DNA from: Methanosarcinales archaeon
GTDB taxonomy: Archaea > Nanobdellota > Nanobdellia > Woesearchaeales > CG1-02-33-12
Length of the DNA: 5,490 nucleotides
Assembly: GCA_017610505.1 (NCBI GenBank)
Contig: JAFCBX010000053.1
Coordinates: 1-5,490, forward strand
Direction: 5' to 3'
The notes below the pieces were generated by a model, which was not told the DNA's origin, searched no databases, and saw nothing but the letters and a program-made list of their open reading frames with translations. This document shows, piece after piece, positions 1 to 5,490 of this stretch. Position 1 is the stretch's first letter; the number at the start of each line of letters is the position of its first letter. Made by a program: the position numbers and the translations under genes.

Positions 1-1
1 T

Positions 2-1405
2 AAGTTGTTAGGCTTTTCTACAATAGTTTCAATATATATTGCTATTGCCCTGACATTTAGCAGCACCATAATAATAATGAAACTTTTATCAGATAAGGGA
101 GACCTGGAAACCCTATATGGAAGAATTGCTATTGGTTTTTTAATTGTTCAGGATTTGATTGTAATATTCATTTTAATGGTTATCGCATCAATCCCTGCTG
201 GAATAAATTTTACTGCTTTGATTTTTGGAACAATCTTAAAGGGATTTGGTTTGTTAGTGTTATTATTCTTGGCAGGTATTTACATACTGCCGCTTATAAC
301 TAAGACTATTGCTAAATCCCAGGAACTTTTATTATTGTTTTCTATTGGCTGGTGTTTGGCACTATCTTCTTTTTTCTATTATTTGAATTTTTCAATGGAA
401 ATAGGAGCATTACTTGCAGGTGTTACCCTGGCTATGTCTCCATACCGCTATGAAATCAGTTCTAAAATGAAACCCTTGCGTGATTTTTTTATTATTCTGT
501 TTTTTATATTACTGGGCTCTCAAATGGTCTTTACAAATATAAGCCAGTATATAATCCCAATACTTATTTTTTCAGCATTCATACTTATCGGGAACCCATT
601 AATAGTGATGGTATTAATGGGCTTGCTTGGCTATACCAAAAGAAATAGTTTTTTAGCTGGATTAACTGTGGCTCAGATAAGCGAATTTTCCCTGATTTTT
701 ATTGCCTTAGGAGTTAGTGTAGGGCATCTGACAAATGAGATTTTATCTCTTGTGACTATTATTGGCTTGGTAACTATCGCCGGCTCTACTTACATGATAA
801 TTTATGCAAATAAAATATACCTTTATTTATCAAAATACCTTGGAATATTTGAAAGAAAAGGTAAAAAAGTTGATGAACACAGGTATCATAAAGATGAGAG
901 TTATGATATTATTCTTTTTGGGTATAACAGGATTGGTTATGATATCTTGGAGTCTCTTAAAAAAATAAAAAAAAAGTTTCTTGTCATTGATTTTAATCCA
1001 GAAACAATAACAAAATTAGCAAAAAAATGTTTTGATTGCAGATACGGCGATGCAGATGATTCCGAGTTGCTAAATGAATTAAATTTTTCAAAAACAAAAA
1101 TGGTTGTCTCAACAATACCTAACTTTGATACAAATCTTTTATTGATTAACAAAATTAAGGAATACAATAAAAAAATGATTATAATGGTTATTTCCCATCA
1201 GATTGATGAAGCAATGGAGTTGTATGATGCAGGTGCAACTTATGTGCTTATGCCTCATTTTTTAGGTGGACACCATGTATCTGCAATGATTGAAGAGCAT
1301 AGATTAAGTTTTAATAAATTTTTGAAAGAAAAAGTTGATCACATTGAACATCTGAGAAAAAGAAAACAAATGGGACACGAACATCCCTATCGTAATAAAC
1401 ATTAG
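2..1405 (+). CDS. CPA2-family Na+/H+ or K+/H+ antiporter with C-terminal TrkA-N (RCK) domain, 5'-truncated
   Basis: Membrane antiporter of the CPA2 (KefB/KefC/NapA) family, expected to exchange Na+ or K+ for protons across the cytoplasmic membrane. The frame is open to the left edge. The TTG at base 5 is an internal leucine codon, because the protein begins at a region (FSST, then KLLSDKG) that normally lies about 100 residues into the family. Residue numbers count from that TTG. The conserved QD (49-50) matches the ion-site segment of Kef proteins. KMKPLRDFF (154-162) and AQISEFSLI (223-231) are typical of the later helices; about eight or nine membrane segments remain. A TrkA-N Rossmann domain follows (about 299-430), with GYNRIG (306-311), Asp329 after the second strand and YGDADD (347-352). 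No TrkA-C domain follows, only a His-rich tail (450-466). The family is sure; the transported ion cannot be read from sequence. Confidence 0.9.
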   Translation, partial: KLLGFSTIVSIYIAIALTFSSTIIIMKLLSDKGDLETLYGRIAIGFLIVQDLIVIFILMVIASIPAGINFTALIFGTILKGFGLLVLLFLAGIYILPLITKTIAKSQELLLLFSIGWCLALSSFFYYLNFSMEIGALLAGVTLAMSPYRYEISSKMKPLRDFFIILFFILLGSQMVFTNISQYIIPILIFSAFILIGNPLIVMVLMGLLGYTKRNSFLAGLTVAQISEFSLIFIALGVSVGHLTNEILSLVTIIGLVTIAGSTYMIIYANKIYLYLSKYLGIFERKGKKVDEHRYHKDESYDIILFGYNRIGYDILESLKKIKKKFLVIDFNPETITKLAKKCFDCRYGDADDSELLNELNFSKTKMVVSTIPNFDTNLLLINKIKEYNKKMIIMVISHQIDEAMELYDAGATYVLMPHFLGGHHVSAMIEEHRLSFNKFLKEKVDHIEHLRKRKQMGHEHPYRNKH

Positions 1406-1431
1406 ACATGAGTTAAAAGCATAAAATAAAA

Positions 1432-1436
1432 GAGGT
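1432..1436 (+). promoter_or_regulatory. Shine-Dalgarno site of the P-type ATPase gene
   Basis: GAGGT lies six bases before the ATG at 1443 and can pair perfectly with the ACCUC of an archaeal 16S rRNA 3' end. It fixes the start codon of the ATPase. The 37-base gap from the antiporter stop shows no convincing TATA box, which fits co-transcription of the two genes. Confidence 0.75.
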
Positions 1437-1442
1437 CTCACA

Positions 1443-4109
1443 ATGGTTGACTATTATACTTTAAATATATCTGAAGCAATCAAATCACTAAAAAGTTCTG
1501 AAAAAGGCTTAACTAAAAAAGAAGCTGAAAAAAGGCTTAAAGAATTTGGATATAATGAACTACAGAAAGAAAAAGGGCATACTGCACTTACTATTTTTTT
1601 AAATCAATTTAAGAATGCTCTTATTTTATTGCTTATTTTTGCAGGGTTCTTATCTTTGTTTCTTGGAGAAAGAATTGAATCAATAGCTATATTTGCAATA
1701 GTGCTTTTAAATGCTGTGCTTGGTTTTATTCAGGAATATAGGGCTGAAAAAGCTATTGAGGCATTAAAAAAAATGTCTGCTCCTACAGCTATAGTTTTGT
1801 GCAATGGAAAGGAACAAAAAATACCTGCAAGAGAGGTTGTGCCAGGAGATATTCTTTTGCTTGAAGCAGGGGATATTGTTCCGGCAGATTCAAGATTAAT
1901 AGAAGTTTCAAGCCTGCAGATAGATGAATCATCTTTGACTGGAGAGTCTGTTCCATCAGAAAAAGTTACTGAACCATTTAAATTAGGTATTTCTGTAGCA
2001 GACCAGGAGAATATGGCTTTTATGGGCACTGCTGTAACATATGGAAAAGGAAAAAGCGTTGTCACAGACACTGGTATGAGAACAGAATTTGGAAAAATTG
2101 CTATATCTCTACAAACAACTAAAGAAGTGCGAACACCATTAGAGGCAAAATTTGCACACTTAGCAAAGCAGATTGGAATTGTAGCAGTTATCTTAATTAT
2201 AATTGTGCTGGTTTCAGGAACATTACAGGGAACTCTAACTTTTGGTAAAATGCTTTTGTTCGCATTGGCTTTAACTGTTTCCACTATTCCAAATTCACTT
2301 CCAATTATTGTAACTGTTGGATTATCCATGGGAACAAAAAGATTGGCAAAAAAGAATATGCTGATTAAAAAACTTCCTGCAGCAGAAAGTTTGGGTGCTA
2401 CTACTATCATTTGCTCTGACAAGACAGGAACGATCACAAAAAATCAGATGACAATAACAGATATATTTTATGATAATCAAACAATTAAAGTAAGCGGAAC
2501 TGGTTATAGGCCAAAAGGGAATTTTTATGTAAATGATAATCAGATTAATTCAAAAAAGATCGAGCAATTATTGCGTATTGGTTATCTTTGCAATAATGCA
2601 AAATTAATTAAAAGAAAAGGCAGATTTGAAATTCTTGGAGACCCGACTGAAGGTTCTTTAATTGTTCTTGGAAAAAAAGGAAAACTTGAAGATGAAGATT
2701 TGCATCATCATCTTTCTTTTATTGAAGAACTTCCTTTTGATTCAGACAGAAAAAGAATGTCTGTTATATTTCAAAATAAAATAAATGAGAAAATAGAAGC
2801 GTATGTTAAAGGTGCTCCTGATCTTCTTTTAAAGGTATGTGATAAAATAATTGAGAAAGATAAAGTAAGGAATCTTACTAAAAAAGATAAAGAAAAAATT
2901 CTTAAAATGAATAATTCTTTTGCTGGTAAAGCTCTTAGGGTGCTTGCTCTTGCATACAGGGAACTTCCTGACTCTGAGAAATACAACATAGATAATGTAG
3001 AAAAAAATCTTGTATTTGTTGGGCTTGTTGGAATGATTGATCCCCCACGGGATGAAGTTAAACATTCTATTGAACAATGCCAGGAAGCAGGGATAAAAGT
3101 TATGGTAATAACTGGAGACCATGCCATAACAACAAAAGCAGTAGCCCAGCAGATTGGATTATTCAAACAAGGAGATATTGTGCTGACAGGCGATGATGTT
3201 GAAAAAATGAGTGATGCTGAACTTGAGAAAAAGATAGAAAAAGTTAGAATTATAGCTAGGGCCCTGCCTATCCAAAAGTCAAGAATTGTTTATGCCCTGC
3301 AAAAAAGAGGACATATTGTAGCAATGACTGGTGATGGCGTAAATGATGCGCCTGCTTTGAAAAAAGCTGATATTGGCATTGCCATGGGGATTACAGGCAC
3401 TGATGTAGCTAAAGAAGTTTCAAAGGCAACTTTAACAGATGATAATTTTGCTACAATAGTAAATGCAATCGAAGAAGGCAGAAACATCTATAACAAAATG
3501 ATTAAATCAGCAAAATATCTTTTATCCTGCAATGTCGGAGAAATAACTGCAGTATTTATGGCAATAATGCTAAGATTTCCTCTGCCGTTGCTCCCTCTTC
3601 AAATTTTATTAATGAATCTGCTAACAGATGATTTTCCTGCTTTGGGCCTGGGATTTGAATCAAATGAAGAAGGAATTATGAAACTTCCACCAAGAAACCC
3701 AGAAGAGAAGCCTATTTCAAGAAAAATATTCCTATCAATTATTATATTTGGATTGATAATGGGCTTAGGAACATTGTTTATGTTTATGCAATATAAAGAA
3801 ATTGATTTGAGCAAGGCTCGGACAATAGCTTTCACGACACTTGTTATGTTCCAGATGTTTGCTGTTATGAGCAGCAGGTCATTATTTCCATCTTTAAGGA
3901 AATTAAATCCACTTTCAAATAAATGGTTGCTTGGGGCTGTTTGCTTATCGCTGATTATACAATTAACAGTTGTTTATTGGTCACCATTACAAACTATTTT
4001 TGGAACTGTTTCCTTATTAGCAATAGACTGGCTTAAAATCATAGGCATTTCAAGTTTAGGGTTTATAATGATGGAAGCAAGCAAGTTTTTTATGGGTAAA
4101 AGGATGTAA
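1443..4109 (+). CDS. P-type cation-transporting ATPase, P2 (SERCA/PMR1-like) group, altered M4 motif
   Basis: ATP-driven cation pump of the cytoplasmic membrane, full length at 888 residues. Order: N-terminal cation-ATPase domain (about 4-45), M1-M2 (about 54-97), actuator domain with TGES (166-169), M3-M4 (about 244-295), phosphorylation motif DKTGT with Asp326, nucleotide domain with FDSDRKRMS (432-440) and KGAPD (456-460), then DPPRD (533-537), TGD (557-559), TGDGVNDAP (629-637) and M5-M10. The M5 residues Asn697 and Glu700 and the M6 residues Asn725, Thr728 and Asp729 match the Ca2+ ligands N768, E771, N796, T799 and D800 of SERCA. The M8 stretch FQMFAVMSSRS (803-813) resembles PMR1/SPCA. 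The odd point is M4: PNSLP (283-287) where P2 pumps have PEGLP, so the acidic ligand is Asn284. Ca2+ is the default substrate guess, but Mn2+, a monovalent ion or H+ remain possible. It probably shares a transcript with the preceding antiporter. Confidence 0.93.
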   Translation: MVDYYTLNISEAIKSLKSSEKGLTKKEAEKRLKEFGYNELQKEKGHTALTIFLNQFKNALILLLIFAGFLSLFLGERIESIAIFAIVLLNAVLGFIQEYRAEKAIEALKKMSAPTAIVLCNGKEQKIPAREVVPGDILLLEAGDIVPADSRLIEVSSLQIDESSLTGESVPSEKVTEPFKLGISVADQENMAFMGTAVTYGKGKSVVTDTGMRTEFGKIAISLQTTKEVRTPLEAKFAHLAKQIGIVAVILIIIVLVSGTLQGTLTFGKMLLFALALTVSTIPNSLPIIVTVGLSMGTKRLAKKNMLIKKLPAAESLGATTIICSDKTGTITKNQMTITDIFYDNQTIKVSGTGYRPKGNFYVNDNQINSKKIEQLLRIGYLCNNAKLIKRKGRFEILGDPTEGSLIVLGKKGKLEDEDLHHHLSFIEELPFDSDRKRMSVIFQNKINEKIEAYVKGAPDLLLKVCDKIIEKDKVRNLTKKDKEKILKMNNSFAGKALRVLALAYRELPDSEKYNIDNVEKNLVFVGLVGMIDPPRDEVKHSIEQCQEAGIKVMVITGDHAITTKAVAQQIGLFKQGDIVLTGDDVEKMSDAELEKKIEKVRIIARALPIQKSRIVYALQKRGHIVAMTGDGVNDAPALKKADIGIAMGITGTDVAKEVSKATLTDDNFATIVNAIEEGRNIYNKMIKSAKYLLSCNVGEITAVFMAIMLRFPLPLLPLQILLMNLLTDDFPALGLGFESNEEGIMKLPPRNPEEKPISRKIFLSIIIFGLIMGLGTLFMFMQYKEIDLSKARTIAFTTLVMFQMFAVMSSRSLFPSLRKLNPLSNKWLLGAVCLSLIIQLTVVYWSPLQTIFGTVSLLAIDWLKIIGISSLGFIMMEASKFFMGKRM

Positions 4110-4139
4110 TCCATATAATATTAACATAAACCGTAAATC

Positions 4140-4157
4140 TTCTTAAAAAAATAAGAA
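4140..4157. repeat. Short AT-rich inverted repeat next to the radB promoter
   Basis: TTCTTA (4140-4145) and TAAGAA (4152-4157) are perfect inverted arms around six adenines. The right arm overlaps the purine-rich stretch just before the radB TATA box. It could be a repressor operator or a weak hairpin at the end of the ATPase transcript. Six A/T-rich base pairs in DNA of this composition may also arise by chance. No T tract follows it on the plus strand, so it does not look like a standard terminator. Confidence 0.3.
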
Positions 4158-4168
4158 AACTATATAAA
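4154..4168 (+). promoter_or_regulatory. Archaeal BRE/TATA promoter of radB, leaderless type
   Basis: The TATA box TATATAAA (4161-4168) is preceded by purine-rich AGAAAAC, which fits a TFB recognition element. Archaeal transcription normally starts about 25 bases downstream of the TATA centre, here close to 4188-4191, on or next to the radB ATG at 4191. No Shine-Dalgarno motif lies between the box and the ATG. Together these point to a leaderless radB mRNA. The position match is seen in the sequence; the start site itself is inferred. Confidence 0.65.
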
Positions 4169-4190
4169 GAAAATTAAAGATTATTGATTT

Positions 4191-4856
4191 ATGGAAGAAA
4201 AGATAAGTTCTGGCTCAGAAGTCATTGATAATCTGCTTGATGGCGGTTATAACAGTATTGTTACAATTATTTATGGCCCTGCTGCAAGCGGAAAAACAAC
4301 TCTGGCAATGCTGGCTGCAATTCAGCAGGCAAAACAAGGGAAAAAATCTATTTTTGTTGATACAGAAAATGGATTTTCAGTTGAAAGGCTGAAGCAGCTT
4401 TCAGGAGAGAATTTTGAAAAAGCTCTTCATAACATAATAATTTTCAGCATAAAATCCTTTAGTGAACAGCAGGAAAAGATGGAAAAAATAAAGCTGCTTG
4501 TTGATAATGGAAAAATATCCCTTATTATTGTGGATACAATAGGCTCAAAGTACAGGGTAAAGTTGAATGAGGATGCCTACAAAGCAAATAAATCAATGGA
4601 TATGCAGTTAAGGACTCTCGCAGATATAACGCGGCAGGGGGTTCCAGTCATACTTACAGAGCAGGTTTATGATAACTTAACTAATGGCCAGATAAATCTT
4701 GTTGGCGGCAATATGTTAAGGAACTGGAGCAAATGCCTTATAGAGCTGGAAAAAATAAACAGCAAAAGAAAAGCTATTATCAGAAAGCATGAATCCCTAA
4801 CAAATAAAGAGGTTTTATTTGAAATAAAAGAAAAAGGAATTTTTGGAATTAATTAA
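4191..4856 (+). CDS. radB: RadB-like RecA/Rad51-family recombination ATPase
   Basis: Archaeal RecA-fold paralogue thought to assist RadA in homologous recombination and repair in the cytoplasm. The 221-residue length matches RadB, which is only the core ATPase without the N-terminal helix-hairpin-helix domain of RadA. The protein opens with SGSEVIDNLLDGG (7-19), the family's typical lead-in to the P-loop. Walker A is GPAASGKT (29-36) with Lys35. FVDTEN (55-60) follows the next strand. Walker B is LIIVDT (111-116) with Asp115. TEQVYDN (156-162) is the L2-side segment, and GGNMLRNWSKCLIELEK (172-188) is characteristic of RadB and related KaiC/RadA-like ATPases. The ATG at 4191 is preferred because it sits at the expected transcription start of a leaderless message and the SGSE lead-in follows directly. 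The stop abuts that of rps2 on the other strand. A different RecA-like paralogue is possible but less likely. Confidence 0.85.
   Translation: MEEKISSGSEVIDNLLDGGYNSIVTIIYGPAASGKTTLAMLAAIQQAKQGKKSIFVDTENGFSVERLKQLSGENFEKALHNIIIFSIKSFSEQQEKMEKIKLLVDNGKISLIIVDTIGSKYRVKLNEDAYKANKSMDMQLRTLADITRQGVPVILTEQVYDNLTNGQINLVGGNMLRNWSKCLIELEKINSKRKAIIRKHESLTNKEVLFEIKEKGIFGIN
4822..4835 (-). terminator. Possible U-rich terminator of rps2, inside the 3' end of radB
   Basis: Read on the minus strand, this stretch is TTTTTCTTTTATTT, beginning 22 bases beyond the rps2 stop. Archaeal RNA polymerase often ends on such T-rich tracts without a hairpin. Because rps2 and radB touch at their stops, the rps2 message must end within radB, and this is the best T-rich tract nearby. 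The stretch also encodes lysine-rich residues of RadB, so composition alone could explain it. Confidence 0.4.
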
Positions 4857-5453
4857 TTATTCCTCTGTAAAGTCATCAATTGTTGCTTTAAACTCAGAAT
4901 CATTTTTTATCATGCCCTTCTTCTTCATATATTCTTTTGTAAGAATCCAGAAGAATAGACCTAGGCTTTTCTTTCCCTTATTGTTGCACGGCACAACCAA
5001 ATCAATGTTATTTGACTGATTATTTGTGTCGCATAATGCAATTACAGGAATCCCTATTTTCATTGCATCATTGATTACGTTTCTGTCGGGCCAGGAGTCT
5101 GTAACCAACACTATCTTAGCTTCAATAAACTTATCCAGATTTGGGTTTGTTAGTATTCCAGGAGGATATCTTCCTGCAAAAACCCTTATTCCGGTAAGTT
5201 TTGAAAGCATTTTGATAGATTTCCAGCCATTTTCCCTCCTGCTTATTACAATAATTTCTTCAGGAGTATATTGTGCTAAAAAATTAGCGCATATTTTTAT
5301 TCTTTCATCTATTTTTTGCAGGTTTAGGACTGAGAGCCCGTCTGGCCGGGTCTTGTAGATAAACTTCTCCATGTACTTTGTTCTGAATTTTGTTCCTATA
5401 TGTATTCCAGCTTTTAGATACTGGTCTGTTGAAACCAATAATGATTCTGCCAT
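4857..5453 (-). CDS. rps2: Small-subunit ribosomal protein uS2 (archaeal Rps2)
   Basis: Structural protein of the 30S subunit. At 198 residues it matches the compact archaeal form (eukaryotic counterpart RPSA/Sa), without an extended C-terminal tail. Family hallmarks in order: LKAGIHIGT (13-21), YKTRPDGLSVLNLQKID (33-49), FAGRYPPGILTNP (92-104), VTDSWPDRNVINDA (117-130), IPVIALCDTNN (135-145) and IDLVVPCNNKGKKS (150-163), then a lysine-rich KEYMKKKG helix end. The ATG at 5453 gives the usual short N-terminus before HIGT and has GAGG eight bases upstream. However, the frame stays open upstream to the window edge. In many archaea rps2 follows rpl13, rps9, rpoN, rpoK and often eno; those genes would lie to the right, outside the window. 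Downstream it meets radB tail to tail with no intergenic base. Confidence 0.95.
   Translation of the reverse strand: MAESLLVSTDQYLKAGIHIGTKFRTKYMEKFIYKTRPDGLSVLNLQKIDERIKICANFLAQYTPEEIIVISRRENGWKSIKMLSKLTGIRVFAGRYPPGILTNPNLDKFIEAKIVLVTDSWPDRNVINDAMKIGIPVIALCDTNNQSNNIDLVVPCNNKGKKSLGLFFWILTKEYMKKKGMIKNDSEFKATIDDFTEE
4903..4908 (+). terminator. Possible T-tract terminator for radB, inside rps2
   Basis: A run of six T on the plus strand starts 47 bases after the radB stop, and more T/pyrimidine-rich sequence follows to about 4937. It is the first T run past radB and could end its transcript, which has no space to end outside rps2. The same bases encode lysines of S2 on the other strand, so the call is weak. 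Confidence 0.25.
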
Positions 5454-5489
5454 TTTATTTGCCTCGTGAAAGTTTCCATAGAAAGAAAC
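5454..5489 (-). other. Open frame continuous with rps2, possibly the C-terminus of an upstream enolase
   Basis: Reading leftward from 5489 on the minus strand gives VSFYGNFHEANK, with no stop, running straight into the S2 ATG. The FYGNFH stretch resembles enolase C-termini, which typically end in a motif like FAGxNF followed by a short tail. Enolase is a common neighbour just before rps2 in archaea. If right, enolase and S2 share one frame with no stop between them. Twelve codons are too few to be sure, and the rest of the gene lies outside the window. An alternative frame ends with TAA at 5457-5455 and has no recognisable motif. Confidence 0.3.
5462..5465 (-). promoter_or_regulatory. Shine-Dalgarno site of rps2
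   Basis: GAGG on the minus strand lies eight bases before the rps2 ATG and is complementary to the CCUC of archaeal 16S rRNA. It supports the start at 5453 and translation of rps2 from a longer upstream message, in contrast to the leaderless layout of radB. If the upstream frame is enolase, the motif is embedded in its last codons. Confidence 0.65.
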
Positions 5490-5490
5490 T

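Noticed and set aside
5..7. TTG as the start codon of the antiporter
   Set aside because: The frame is open to the window edge and the protein would begin in a conserved internal helix, with about 100 family residues missing. The gene is truncated by the window, not started here.
937..1167. Minus-strand 76-codon open frame opposite the TrkA-N domain
   Set aside because: It lies entirely opposite a conserved domain and its Phe/Lys-rich make-up comes from reading A tracts in reverse.
1730..2437. Long minus-strand open frame (235 codons) opposite the ATPase
   Set aside because: It mirrors the coding strand of a well-conserved ATPase region, shows no recognisable domain and has no ribosome binding support. 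It is a shadow frame.
2771..3166. Minus-strand open frames opposite the ATPase nucleotide domain (also 2829-3122, 3290-3487 and 3599-3835)
   Set aside because: They overlap each other and the certain ATPase gene, with composition typical of antisense reading of conserved coding DNA.
4110..4190. Small RNA gene (C/D box or similar) in the intergenic gap
   Set aside because: No C box, D box or stable GC-containing stem is visible; the gap is explained by the radB promoter.
5026..5358. Plus-strand 110-codon open frame opposite rps2
   Set aside because: rps2 is unmistakable on the other strand; this frame has no motif and no ribosome binding site of note.
5455..5490. Short minus-strand tail SFFLWKLSRGK ending with TAA at 5457-5455, as the end of an upstream gene
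   Set aside because: It could be a gene end by position, but the residues show no known C-terminus, whereas the neighbouring frame resembles enolase. Kept only as the alternative.
1..5490. Defence system, CRISPR array, insertion sequence or other mobile element
   Set aside because: No direct-repeat array, transposase, integrase or terminal inverted repeats were seen; all long frames are housekeeping or transport genes.

Overview
The window holds four protein genes: one cut at the left edge, three complete. It reads as AT-rich archaeal DNA. The evidence is an archaeal/eukaryotic-type ribosomal protein uS2 (Rps2), a RadB-type RecA paralogue (a family known only from archaea), and a TATA/BRE-like promoter placed so that radB would have a leaderless transcript. 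Small proteins, long A tracts and compact spacing suggest a DPANN-type archaeon (Woesearchaeota/Pacearchaeota-like), but that placement is inference from style, not from a tree.

Left part (2-4109, plus strand): the 3' portion of a CPA2-family monovalent cation/proton antiporter with a C-terminal TrkA-N/RCK domain. After 37 bases and a clear Shine-Dalgarno motif comes a complete 888-residue P-type ATPase of the P2 (SERCA/PMR1-like) group. The two probably share a transcript and form an ion-homeostasis pair. The ATPase has all catalytic motifs, but its M4 cation-site motif reads PNSLP instead of the usual PEGLP, so calling it a Ca2+ pump is uncertain.

Middle (4110-4190): an 81-base gap with a short AT-rich inverted repeat and a TATA box. 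The box sits about 25 bases before the radB ATG, and there is no ribosome binding site.

Right part (4191-5490): radB on plus and rps2 on minus meet tail to tail with no base between their stop codons, so each transcript must end inside the other gene. rps2 has its own Shine-Dalgarno, yet its frame stays open to the window edge. The 12 upstream in-frame residues look like an enolase C-terminus (eno-rps2 is a known archaeal gene order), which raises a possible enolase-S2 in-frame junction.

I see no mobile element, CRISPR array, tRNA, rRNA or clearly new multi-gene system. The points most worth checking are the altered M4 motif, the open frame upstream of rps2, and an A-tract where one-base slippage would cut the regulatory domain off the antiporter.
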